DNA of 29,714 nucleotides from Halieaceae bacterium. Its GTDB lineage: Bacteria > Pseudomonadota > Gammaproteobacteria > Pseudomonadales > Halieaceae. Positions 6,473 through 14,123 of this stretch are shown here, piece after piece. The position numbers and the translations under genes were made by a program. Numbering within the stretch: the stretch's first letter is position 1; each line of letters begins with the position of its first letter. The notes under the pieces are model-generated. The model was not told where the DNA came from, made no database searches, and worked only from the letters and a program-made list of their open reading frames with translations. The stretch covers positions 1 through 29,714 of the forward strand of contig QOPK01000005.1 of assembly GCA_003331685.1 (NCBI GenBank), in the 5' to 3' direction.

Positions 6473-7771
6473 ATGAAAGTAGGAAGCTTCATACCCGAGC
6501 AGTCTGAGTCAACACTGTATGCGATGGCCGGTGACGACTGTTCGTTGCATCACGACCTGTCTAGGCTGACGCCAAAGCAGCAGGTTGATCATCAGGAAAA
6601 TCAGGTGCTCACCTGCGCATTGCAGGTCGCACTCGTCGGCCTCGGTAAAAAGAAGGACCATATCGCTTTAGGCACCCCATTTACGGATCCATTATGGCGC
6701 GAAACTCTGAGCCACTACAGTGAGATGTTCTCCGCCATGGGTCTCGATTCGGTGCCTGAGGATCAGTGGCAATTTCACCCCCTTGATGGCTACTACGAGA
6801 GCGTTGCCGCTTCCTTGCCGGACGTCGATTTGACCAACCTCTACATGATCAGTGGTAGCAACGAGCCGCTGCATCAGGATCCTGAGGCACTTGCGGTAAG
6901 CCGAAACGTCAATTCCAAGCTTCACTTTGCCGAGCATGCGCCTCTGGCTGGCCTTCCAGTGCCGCGAACTGAGGTCTATTCCAAGCGAGTAATTCGAGAA
7001 AGGGGGGCCGACCATTTATTTTTAGACTTGCCGAACGGCGTCATGGTCAAGTTGTTGGGGCTCGCGGGATCTCGCAATGTCTTTGCAGTGGATTCCGTCG
7101 AAGACTGCCTCGATCAGATTGCGGAATATGACGACGACGCGCAGATCCTTCTGCAGGAAAAGCTCGACATCGAAAAATGGCGGGAGATGACGGTGGATCT
7201 GACGATCACCCCGCAGGAAATCACCATTAGTAACGTGCGCCAAATTTTGTTTGCTGGCGGAAAGTGGGTGGGTAACTTCATCTCACCTGAGCTGGAGGTG
7301 CCGGAGGCTCATAGGGCAGTGTTGATGCAGGTGGGCGCTTACGCGCGAGATCATGGTCATGTCGCTCAGGAAGGAGTTAACTGCGGCATCGACTACTTCG
7401 TATCTGGCGATGAGCTGATCGTGACCGAGATCAATGCCCGCTGGACAGGGGGTCTTTTCCCCGCTGAATTTTTGCGACGCCTGGCCATAAACCAGCCTGC
7501 GGTCGCGTTTTTCGATATGGTGCCGGTGGCGCAGGTCGATTCGGTGCGGGCTTTTCAGCGCGAGCATCTCTTCCCCGCAACAGGCGATGCCTTCACGTAC
7601 GTTCCGATGGGTTTTACGCCGTTTGCTATAGAGATTGAGGGGGAAGAGCGCTATTTTGTGTGGCAGGTAGTGGCGGGAGATTTTGCCGCGTTTGTTGAGG
7701 CGAAGCGCAATGCGCTGACTGAGGATGCTTTCCCCACTGCAGACTTGATTTTAAAGGAGGCGCTGTCATGA
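6473..7771 (+). CDS. ATP-grasp ligase of unknown substrate
   Basis: This 432-residue protein has ATP-grasp features in its second half. A nucleotide-contact lysine lies in NGVMVKLLGLAGS (about 184-197). An acidic strand LLQEKLDIEKWREM follows at about 224-238. The Mg-binding signature is TEINARWTGG (Glu319, Asn321, Arg323). The N-terminal ~150 residues form a distinct pre-ATP-grasp region. ATP-grasp ligases of this form join a carboxylate, through an acyl-phosphate, to an amine or amino acid, as in peptide ligases of natural-product pathways. I cannot name a family or substrate. It is the first gene of an operon: the stop overlaps the ATG of the following P450 as ATGA, so the two proteins are probably made together. 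Confidence 0.82.
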   Translation: MKVGSFIPEQSESTLYAMAGDDCSLHHDLSRLTPKQQVDHQENQVLTCALQVALVGLGKKKDHIALGTPFTDPLWRETLSHYSEMFSAMGLDSVPEDQWQFHPLDGYYESVAASLPDVDLTNLYMISGSNEPLHQDPEALAVSRNVNSKLHFAEHAPLAGLPVPRTEVYSKRVIRERGADHLFLDLPNGVMVKLLGLAGSRNVFAVDSVEDCLDQIAEYDDDAQILLQEKLDIEKWREMTVDLTITPQEITISNVRQILFAGGKWVGNFISPELEVPEAHRAVLMQVGAYARDHGHVAQEGVNCGIDYFVSGDELIVTEINARWTGGLFPAEFLRRLAINQPAVAFFDMVPVAQVDSVRAFQREHLFPATGDAFTYVPMGFTPFAIEIEGEERYFVWQVVAGDFAAFVEAKRNALTEDAFPTADLILKEALS

Positions 7772-9009
7772 GCCGTGTTGATCTTGCAGAGCTGGATTTT
7801 TTCAGCCCGGAAGTCCAAGAGTGTCCGTTCAGTGTTTATCGCCAGTTACAGGACGAAGCCCCGGTATGGCAAATGCCCGGAACCAATGTGTTTGTTGTAA
7901 CCCGATACAACGACATTCGGGAGATTATTCGCGATCCTGCCCGGTTCTCCAGCTCATTCAGTGCGCTGCTCAATGCTGGTTCCTCCAACGACGATGTCAC
8001 CGCCATCTATGAGCAGGGGTATGAGATGGTCGAGACGCTACTGACCCAAGATCCTCCGAGGCATCGGGTATACCGCAATCTGGTGAACAAGGTGTTCTCC
8101 AATAAGCGAATCGAGGGCATGCGTGGAGATATTCAGGCCATAGCCGATCAGCTGATTGACGAATGGATTGATGACGCAGAGGTGGACTTGCTTAACCGGC
8201 TCTGTGTGCCATTGCCAATTTACGTCATAGCAGACCAGTTAGGTGTGCCGCGTTCCGAGATGGCTTTGCTTAAAAAGTGGTCAGATGCCTCCACATCGAG
8301 GCTGGGCCGCTTGGCTGATGAGGAGCAACAGGTGCAGAACGCCAGAGACATTGTGGAATTCCAACATTATTTCGCGGACCTCATTGACCGCATGCGAGAT
8401 CACCCGGAAGACAACATCATTTCTGATCTCGCCAACAACACGATTGATGAGGGCCGTTTGCTGACGAAGCCGGAAGCGTTGGGGATGATTCAGCAGATAC
8501 TGGTGGCGGGCAATGAGACCTCTACTAATGCCATCGCCGGGGGTGTTGTGTTGCTGATTGAGAGCCCTGAGGAGCAGGCGAAATTGCGGGCTAGTCCCGA
8601 CCTGATACCTACCGCTGTTGAGGAAATCCTGAGACTGGAGACGCCGACCTCGGGTATGTGGCGGCGCGCGACGGAGGACACGGAAATCGATGGCGTGTCT
8701 ATTCCTGAGGGGTCTTTCCTCATGGTGCGTTTTGCTGCAGGGAATCGCGATGAATCCATCTTTCCTTGTAGTGGGTCCATGCAGGTTGATCGGGAGAATG
8801 CTGATAATCATTTGGCGTTTGGCCAGGGGACTCACTTTTGTCTCGGTGCGCAGCTGGCGAGAACCGAGCTGCAGATTGCCATGAGCAGTTTGTTGCGACG
8901 CACCGATAACTGGGCTTTGGTGGAGGGGAAAAACTCTCTCAAGCACCACCCGAATGTGTTGCTGCGTGGCCTGATGGATCTACACATTTCGTTTGATAAA
9001 GTGGCGTGA
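7768..9009 (+). CDS. cytochrome P450 (second, non-CYP153)
   Basis: This is a 413-residue soluble bacterial P450. The heme loop is FGQGTHFCLGAQLAR with thiolate Cys358. The I-helix motif is AGNETS (247-252), with Glu instead of the Asp seen in the CYP153 gene. ExxR is in EEILRLETP and the meander region has PHN-like spacing. It is clearly a different family from the P450 at 678. The start overlaps the ATP-grasp stop by 4 bp, and the Rieske gene follows after 32 bp. No ferredoxin is encoded beside it, so it may use the upstream ferredoxin or partners elsewhere. The substrate is unknown, but context suggests the product or a precursor of the ligase. Confidence 0.92.
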   Translation: MSRVDLAELDFFSPEVQECPFSVYRQLQDEAPVWQMPGTNVFVVTRYNDIREIIRDPARFSSSFSALLNAGSSNDDVTAIYEQGYEMVETLLTQDPPRHRVYRNLVNKVFSNKRIEGMRGDIQAIADQLIDEWIDDAEVDLLNRLCVPLPIYVIADQLGVPRSEMALLKKWSDASTSRLGRLADEEQQVQNARDIVEFQHYFADLIDRMRDHPEDNIISDLANNTIDEGRLLTKPEALGMIQQILVAGNETSTNAIAGGVVLLIESPEEQAKLRASPDLIPTAVEEILRLETPTSGMWRRATEDTEIDGVSIPEGSFLMVRFAAGNRDESIFPCSGSMQVDRENADNHLAFGQGTHFCLGAQLARTELQIAMSSLLRRTDNWALVEGKNSLKHHPNVLLRGLMDLHISFDKVA

Positions 9010-9041
9010 AGCAAACGAAGTGTCGTGCCGTGGAGTGACCC

Positions 9042-10400
9042 ATGAACAAGCCTGTTTTTCCTAGCTACCAGGAACTGCTGAATGAGGAGGCCGTCAGCGT
9101 GCCGGACGCTTTGCGTCTGGATACCCAGCCCAACATCGCGAACGACATTATTGCCACGGACGTTTGGACTGACCGTGGGGTATTTGAGAAGGAGGTCGAG
9201 CATCTGTGGCCGAAAGTGTGGCAGATGGTCTGCCGCGAGACCGCGTTGCAGAAGGCCGGTGACTACTATGTCTATGACATTGCGCGCTATTCCATCTTGC
9301 TGGTTCGCACTGAATCGGGCGCACTGAAAGGGTTTCACAATTCCTGCCTGCATCGAGGTCGCGCGCTGAAGTCAGGTAAGGGAACCAGTCGCGAGTTGCG
9401 GTGCCCTTACCACGGTTTCTGTTGGCATCTTGACGGCACCTTTAAAGAAGCCTACTGCGATTGGGAATTTGATCAGGCGCAGCTGGCGGAGCTGACGCTG
9501 CCGGAGGTGCAGGTGACCATCTGGGGCGGCTGGGTCCTCGTCAATATGGATCTGGATGCCCCGCCCTTTGATGAATACGCCTCAGTGTTGAGCGAACACT
9601 TTCAGCGATGGACCCCTGAAGATCGTTACGTATCGCTCCACGTCGAGAAGAAGATTGCCTGCAACTGGAAGATCGCGATGGAGGCCTTCATCGAGTCCTA
9701 CCACGCCATTCAGACGCATCCACAGATTTTGTCCTTTACCGGCGGTGATAACTCCCAGTACGACGTATTTGGCGACCACCTGAGCCGCACCATTACCGCT
9801 CAGGGCATCCCTAACCCCGGGCAGGCCGATCGGTACAGCGTGCGGGAATCGGTCGAGGCGATGACGGGTCCGGGCGGCTTTGAGCGGGCGCAGGAGTTGA
9901 CGGGATTGGACGCAGATACCATCACGTCGCGGCAGGCCATTGGAGCGGTGCGCAGAGATGAGTTCGCTGCGTTTATGAGCCCGGAGATGCTGGCAACCGT
10001 GACCGATGCCGAGACGATGGATTCCATTCTTTATCTGGTTTTTCCTAACTTTGCGCCATGGGGTGGTTTTCAGAGTCAGATCACCTACCGCTATCGCCCG
10101 GATGGGATGAATCCGGATGGCTGCATCATGGATATTTACTTGCTAGACGGCTTTGCGGCCGATCAACCAAGGCCGGCGGATGCCAAAACCATTCGGCTCG
10201 ACTACGACCAAAAGTACGCCGACGCTGATGGGCTGGGGTTGCTGGGCGCGCTGTTTGATCAGGATGCCGGTAACTTACCGGAGGTGCAGCGAGGGTTGAT
10301 GGCGTCTAAGAGCCGACAGGCGATTACTGCCAGTTATCAGGAATTGCGTATTCGTCATTTCCACGAGACGCTAGCGAAGTATTTGGCAGCGGGAGATTGA
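9042..10400 (+). CDS. Rieske non-heme iron oxygenase, alpha subunit
   Basis: This is a 452-residue ring-hydroxylating-type oxygenase. The N-terminal Rieske domain has CLHRGRAL and CPYHGFCW (Cys102, His104, Cys121, His124), ligands of the [2Fe-2S] cluster. The catalytic domain shows NWKIAMEAFIESYHAIQTHP with His221 and His226 as likely ligands of the mononuclear iron. A carboxylate third ligand would lie further on. Enzymes of this fold carry out mono- or dioxygenation, demethylation or desaturation. No beta subunit or reductase is adjacent, as in monooxygenase-like members. GGAG lies 6 nt before the ATG. It is the third gene of the ATP-grasp/P450 operon and probably acts on the same substrate chain. 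Confidence 0.92.
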   Translation: MNKPVFPSYQELLNEEAVSVPDALRLDTQPNIANDIIATDVWTDRGVFEKEVEHLWPKVWQMVCRETALQKAGDYYVYDIARYSILLVRTESGALKGFHNSCLHRGRALKSGKGTSRELRCPYHGFCWHLDGTFKEAYCDWEFDQAQLAELTLPEVQVTIWGGWVLVNMDLDAPPFDEYASVLSEHFQRWTPEDRYVSLHVEKKIACNWKIAMEAFIESYHAIQTHPQILSFTGGDNSQYDVFGDHLSRTITAQGIPNPGQADRYSVRESVEAMTGPGGFERAQELTGLDADTITSRQAIGAVRRDEFAAFMSPEMLATVTDAETMDSILYLVFPNFAPWGGFQSQITYRYRPDGMNPDGCIMDIYLLDGFAADQPRPADAKTIRLDYDQKYADADGLGLLGALFDQDAGNLPEVQRGLMASKSRQAITASYQELRIRHFHETLAKYLAAGD

Positions 10401-10464
10401 CCCCCTACTAAGGTGTGTGATCGGATTAGCGCCGCCTCGCGAATGCACTCCGAGGTTACCTAGC

Positions 10465-11151
10465 TCAGTAGGCGAGTGCCATGCTCTCGCGCCCATCCTT
10501 TTCGGTAGCTCGTGCAAAGCTGGGTAGGGCCTTCATTCGCGCGACCCACTCCACACACCGTGGATAATTAGCCTCAGTAATCATATCGCGCTCTGCGCCG
10601 ACGATCATGTTGTATGCGATCAAGAAGTCTGCGGCTGACAGATGCTGACCGCCAAACCAGGGCGCAGCGGTGAGATCTTTCTCCGCCGTCGCCAGTATCC
10701 GGTTCATGCGCGGTTGAATGAACAAATCATCCAGACCCTTGATGTAAAGCTTGACGAAGGGTTTCATGAAAAAGGGCAGGCGTTTCTGCGAAATCGTGGT
10801 GACCGTTTTCATCAGTTGCAATGGCATCATAGACCCTTGTGCTACGTGCCACCAGAACAGATAGCGCGTGCGATCTGGCGAGTCGGGCCCAGGTCTTAGG
10901 TTTTGCGCCGGCGTCCTGTCGAGAATAAATTCCATGATGGCGCTGCTTTCAGCGAGTGCTAAGTCTCCGCAAGTCATGACAGGAGCGGTGCCAAGCGGGG
11001 ACAGTGTTTTGTAAGCGTCGGGGGCCGCCATCGTCCGCGCGTCGCGATCGTAAACCACCAGGTCATAGGGGACCTGTAGCTCCTCCAGCATCCATAAGAC
11101 GCGAAAGGACTGGGAGTATTCGAGGTGGTGAAGTGTCAGCGTGTCAGTCAT
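10465..11151 (-). CDS. glutathione S-transferase family protein
   Basis: This 228-residue GST has an N-terminal thioredoxin-like domain (LTLHHLEYSQSFRVLWMLEEL, then SPLGTAPVM and the glutathione-contact ESSAIMEF) and an all-helical C-terminal domain with the usual LSAADFLIAYN stretch. It would conjugate or reduce electrophiles with glutathione in the cytoplasm. The start is set at ATG 11151, where the GST domain begins. An upstream TTG at 11172 adds seven residues without better ribosome-binding support. It converges on the Rieske gene with a 64-bp gap. Detoxification of oxygenase-derived epoxides or quinones is plausible but inferred. Confidence 0.87.
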   Translation of the reverse strand: MTDTLTLHHLEYSQSFRVLWMLEELQVPYDLVVYDRDARTMAAPDAYKTLSPLGTAPVMTCGDLALAESSAIMEFILDRTPAQNLRPGPDSPDRTRYLFWWHVAQGSMMPLQLMKTVTTISQKRLPFFMKPFVKLYIKGLDDLFIQPRMNRILATAEKDLTAAPWFGGQHLSAADFLIAYNMIVGAERDMITEANYPRCVEWVARMKALPSFARATEKDGRESMALAY

Positions 11152-11290
11152 GGTCGAAACGGCAGTGCCCAAGAAAGGTCATATCAGGCCCTATATACCG
11201 TCTTCACCTATCTTCGGATGTCTCCTCGCCCCACATACCGTGACGTTTCACAGGGGCTTACGAGTGAAGTGCTCTAATTTGTGCGGATCT

Positions 11291-11321
11291 TTTTTTAGGC
11301 ATCAGCCTGATGCCTAAAAAA
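11291..11321. repeat. perfect 14-bp inverted repeat with T-tract and A-tract
   Basis: TTTTTTAGGCATCA (11291-11304), loop GCC, then TGATGCCTAAAAAA (11308-11321): 14 perfect base pairs. In both orientations the T-run comes before the stem and the A-run after it, the reverse of a Rho-independent terminator. The stop codon of the EthD-like gene (TAG, 11314-11316 on the minus strand) lies within one arm. A shorter direct repeat of CCTGATGC (11306-11313 and 11322-11329) overlaps it. Confidence 0.75.
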
Positions 11322-11679
11322 CCTGATGCTCTTCAGTCATAAAAACCCGTGACTGGCTGAAGTCGATAAACCGTGCCTCGTCTTCAATCAGTTTTGTTTG
11401 TGCCTCGGCGCCCGTCGGTGAGGACATGCCCAGTTCAAGCGCGGCCATTGTCTCCCACCACACCTCGGTCACTCCGTCATAGGGCGGTTGCAAGCCGCGG
11501 CTTTCAACCATGAGCTCATTCAGCTCTGGCATAACAGTATGACTCTGCACGTAGCGACTCGCGCCGATCGCATCGGCGACAGACTTAACCAGCGGTCCAT
11601 GTTCCTCCAGCCAATAGCGATAGAAGCTGTCGCTATCGATGTCGTCACGTTTTCTGAGGCAATAAACAAGTTTGATCAT
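11314..11679 (-). CDS. EthD-like small dimeric alpha/beta-barrel protein
   Basis: This 121-residue protein has the EthD/REDY-like pattern: MIKLVYCLRKR at the N-terminus, then FYRYWLEEHGPLV with the conserved W-x3-H-x-P-L, and a C-terminal strand ending in RVFMTEE. EthD is part of the ether-degrading P450 cluster in Rhodococcus. Related proteins act as small dimeric oxygenases, isomerases or accessory factors, and the specific role here is unknown. The start is ATG at 11679. The frame stays open upstream, but only into the tRNA-Arg gene, so longer versions are rejected. It starts 45 bp after the tRNA and may share its transcript. Confidence 0.75.
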   Translation of the reverse strand: MIKLVYCLRKRDDIDSDSFYRYWLEEHGPLVKSVADAIGASRYVQSHTVMPELNELMVESRGLQPPYDGVTEVWWETMAALELGMSSPTGAEAQTKLIEDEARFIDFSQSRVFMTEEHQVF

Positions 11680-11723
11680 AGGAATTTGCGATCGCTCTAG
11701 GGATTGGAGTAGGGCAGAACTGA

Positions 11724-11799
11724 TGGCCTCCCCGCCAGGACTCGAACCTGGAATCACCGCTTAGGAGGCGGTAGTTATATCCTGTTTAACTACAGGGAG
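11724..11799 (-). tRNA. tRNA-Arg(CCT)
   Basis: The minus strand folds as a full cloverleaf. The acceptor is CTCCCTG/CGGGGAG with one G-T pair. The D-arm GTTAAACAGGATATAAC closely resembles Escherichia coli argW. The anticodon stem is ACCGC/GCGGT with loop CTCCTAA, giving anticodon CCT (11763-11765). The T-arm is CCAGG-TTCGAGT-CCTGG. The discriminator G is followed by encoded CCA (11726-11724). It reads AGG arginine codons. Confidence 0.96.
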
Positions 11800-11812
11800 A
11801 ACGCTTCATTTT

Positions 11813-11840
11813 ATCCTAAAGTGCTTGCGGCGCTACTCAA
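11813..11840 (-). promoter_or_regulatory. possible promoter of tRNA-Arg
   Basis: TTGAGT (11840-11835) and TAGGAT (11818-11813) are separated by 16 bp on the minus strand. A start near 11806 would give a short leader before the tRNA at 11799. The -35 box overlaps the end of selU, so read-through from selU is an alternative. Confidence 0.4.
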
Positions 11841-12967
11841 TGCGGTCCTTGGCCTACGAGTGAGGTGGCCTCGGACTGTAAAAGGTATTCGACCACCTCT
11901 TTCTCGGTGCCTCTGAAAAGGGGCGGCTTAATTCTATTATTCATTTGGTAGTCATACATGGGGTCGTAGTAGCCGGTCAGTAGCTCGCTGATCCACGTTT
12001 TGTGTGTCTCGGGATTCCCGCGCTCATGTGCCGCCAGCGCGTCCTGCATGATGGCCTTGAGTTCCGCATAACGTTGCCCGCCAAGCCGCTTTTGAATGCG
12101 CTCAAGGGATTCGAGTAAGCCTGTGGCAAATTGTTCAAAGCCCCGGGCTGCGTCCTGAATCATCAGCTCGTCGAGATTCTGAAGGATGTAGTTCTCATAG
12201 GAATGCTCTACCCGCGCATCAACGCTGGCATCGAGTTGTATCCAGTCGGCGTCCTGACGAGCTGCTTGCAGCGAGAGGGGCAGGGCGCAGCGCCCGATCA
12301 ACCGGCCCTCGTCCTCCAAGAGCAATTTTTGATGGCCAGCGTGGCGATGCTTGAGCAGCTGTACCCCAAGTGCCAGCTCGAAGCCGATTTGCGTGGGCTG
12401 CTCAGTCACTCGACGGCCAAAGGCAGAGCCGCGATGGTTGGCCAACCCCTCTAGATCGACGCTGCCCGGGATGGGGCCTCCTCCATCGCCCTCGTTGAGG
12501 ATGCGCGTTTTAGCGGCCCCAGTTGGGCCCCCGAGTAATAGCAGCGATGTCTGCTCGATAAGCTGATCCGTGTATTCACTCAACCAACGCCGCATCGCCT
12601 TATAGCCCCCCTTGACTCGGGGATAGTCCACGCCCGCATCCTTGAGCCATCTCTGGGCGATTTCCGACCGCATGCCCCCTCGAAAGCAAAACAGCGCACC
12701 TTCTGGATGCTGCGCTACAAATGCTTTCCAAGTCTCAACGCGCTGCTCCTTCAGGTCTCCGGCAACCAACTCGTGACCCAGACGAACCGCAGCGTCTTGG
12801 CCTTGTTCTTTGTAGCAGGTGCCGACGGTTTCTCTCTCCTCGTCAGTCAATAGAGGCAGATTGATGGCTGTAGGGAGACTGCCCTTGGCAAATTCAACTG
12901 GCGAACGAGTGTCGATGAGCGGCGTGTCATCTCGTAACAAAGTTTCGAGATCGTCTATCCCGGTCAT
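11837..12967 (-). CDS. selU: tRNA 2-selenouridine/geranyl-2-thiouridine synthase
   Basis: This 376-residue protein (SelU/MnmH, formerly YbbB) has an N-terminal rhodanese domain, with catalytic Cys94 in [10 protein letters not shown], joined to a P-loop domain (GGPTGAAKT, 146-154, Lys153). The enzyme first geranylates 2-thiouridine at tRNA wobble position 34 and then uses selenophosphate to make 2-selenouridine. Length and domain order are standard. The start overlaps the selD stop as ATGA, so selenophosphate synthase and its user are cotranslated. The rhodanese and nucleotide-binding residues appear intact. The C-terminal tail from about 355 is variable. Confidence 0.95.
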   Translation of the reverse strand: MTGIDDLETLLRDDTPLIDTRSPVEFAKGSLPTAINLPLLTDEERETVGTCYKEQGQDAAVRLGHELVAGDLKEQRVETWKAFVAQHPEGALFCFRGGMRSEIAQRWLKDAGVDYPRVKGGYKAMRRWLSEYTDQLIEQTSLLLLGGPTGAAKTRILNEGDGGGPIPGSVDLEGLANHRGSAFGRRVTEQPTQIGFELALGVQLLKHRHAGHQKLLLEDEGRLIGRCALPLSLQAARQDADWIQLDASVDARVEHSYENYILQNLDELMIQDAARGFEQFATGLLESLERIQKRLGGQRYAELKAIMQDALAAHERGNPETHKTWISELLTGYYDPMYDYQMNNRIKPPLFRGTEKEVVEYLLQSEATSLVGQGPH

Positions 12968-14022
12968 CCTGTCTGTAAACGGATGACCGGCTTGCCGTTC
13001 TCGCTGGGTGTCAGTGATCCCACTACGGCGCTCGGCAGTTTTTGCTCATGAAGTAACTGTTGCACGTCTCTGAGTGCGCCGGGCGACACAGCAACCAGTA
13101 GGCCCCCGCTAGTCTGGGGGTCGCACAACACTGCCAATTCCCGAGGGGTGAGGGCAGGGAGAGCATGGCTCAAAGCTTCATAGTTTCGCTGTGTACCGCC
13201 GGGTACACAGCCTCGGGCGATATAGTCATCCAGCCCTGGTAATTCCGGTATGTCGGTGGAGTCAATAACTGCGGAGAGGATCGCGCCGCTGCACATTTCC
13301 ATTAGGTGACCCGCCAGTCCGAAACCCGTCACGTCAGTGAGCGCATTCACGCCTTCCAGTCTAGCCAGTAGTGCCCCCACCCGATTGGCTTGGCACATCA
13401 GCTCGGTTGCGAGACCTCGATGGGCTGCCTCTAATTTGCCCTGTTTTTCTGCGGTGGTGTGTATGCCGATCCCAAGTGGTTTGGTCAGGATCAAAAGATC
13501 GCCAGCGCAGGCGCCACTGTTTTGCTTGAGGTGCGTGCGCTTCACCGTGCCGGTAACGGCGAGGCCGAAAATCGGCTCGGGGGTATCGATACTGTGACCA
13601 CCAGCTAGCGGGAACCCCAGTTGCGCGCAAACATCCCGGCCTCCTTGCACAACCCGGTTCGCAATTTCTGGTGCTAATTTATCGATCGGCCATCCCAGAA
13701 TGGCGATCGCCACTTGAGGGGTGCCGCCCATCGCGTAAATGTCCGATATGGCATTGGTGGCCGCGATGCGGCCAAAATCATAGGGGTCGTCCACGATCGG
13801 CATGAAAAAATCAGTCGTGGAGAGCACCGCTCGGTCTTCGTCGAGAATGACCGCTGCGGCATCGTCTCTCGACTGGTGGCCTACCAGTAATGACGGAAAC
13901 GTGTCGTGAGGGGCTCCGCCACTGGTATCTGCCAGAATCCGCGACAGCACGTCCGGCGCGATCTTGCAGCCGCATCCTGCTCCGTGACTGTATTGGGTAA
14001 GGCGAATGCCTTCTGCCGTCAT
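12964..14022 (-). CDS. selD: selenide, water dikinase (selenophosphate synthase)
   Basis: This 352-residue enzyme makes selenophosphate from selenide and ATP. The N-terminal catalytic motif is GAGCGCK, with Cys17 at the position that is Sec or Cys in this family and Lys20 following, so no selenocysteine decoding is needed here. The ATP/Mg-binding segments [22 protein letters not shown] and [11 protein letters not shown] are present, as is [10 protein letters not shown] in the second half. The only partner visible is selU, which points to tRNA selenation; selA/selB are not in the window. It is divergent from the lytic transglycosylase gene, with about 100 bp between the chosen starts. Confidence 0.96.
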   Translation of the reverse strand: MTAEGIRLTQYSHGAGCGCKIAPDVLSRILADTSGGAPHDTFPSLLVGHQSRDDAAAVILDEDRAVLSTTDFFMPIVDDPYDFGRIAATNAISDIYAMGGTPQVAIAILGWPIDKLAPEIANRVVQGGRDVCAQLGFPLAGGHSIDTPEPIFGLAVTGTVKRTHLKQNSGACAGDLLILTKPLGIGIHTTAEKQGKLEAAHRGLATELMCQANRVGALLARLEGVNALTDVTGFGLAGHLMEMCSGAILSAVIDSTDIPELPGLDDYIARGCVPGGTQRNYEALSHALPALTPRELAVLCDPQTSGGLLVAVSPGALRDVQQLLHEQKLPSAVVGSLTPSENGKPVIRLQTG

Positions 14023-14123
14023 GCTTTTGGTCGCTACATCGAACTCCGCTGAATGCTAACCGTTTATGATTGAAAAGGAGAGCGTTCCGTACCATTCTTG
14101 CGCCCGTGAAATCGTTACCGTCA

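Noticed and set aside
8281..8949. 222-codon open frame on the minus strand inside the second P450
   Set aside because: It is an antisense shadow of an intact P450 with clear motifs, has no recognisable domain and has no ribosome-binding support.
8832..9353. 173-codon minus-strand frame across the P450/Rieske junction
   Set aside because: It lies antisense to two well-supported genes and its sequence has no family resemblance.
11291..11321. Bidirectional Rho-independent terminator
   Set aside because: The T-run precedes and the A-run follows the stem on both strands, so no transcript ends in a U-tract. Kept only as an inverted repeat.
11680..11757. Longer N-terminus for the EthD-like protein
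   Set aside because: It would read into the tRNA-Arg gene; the domain begins at ATG 11679.
11724..11799. tRNA-Arg(CCT) as an integration site for a mobile island
   Set aside because: This tRNA is a common attachment site, but I see no integrase and no repeat of its 3' end in the window.
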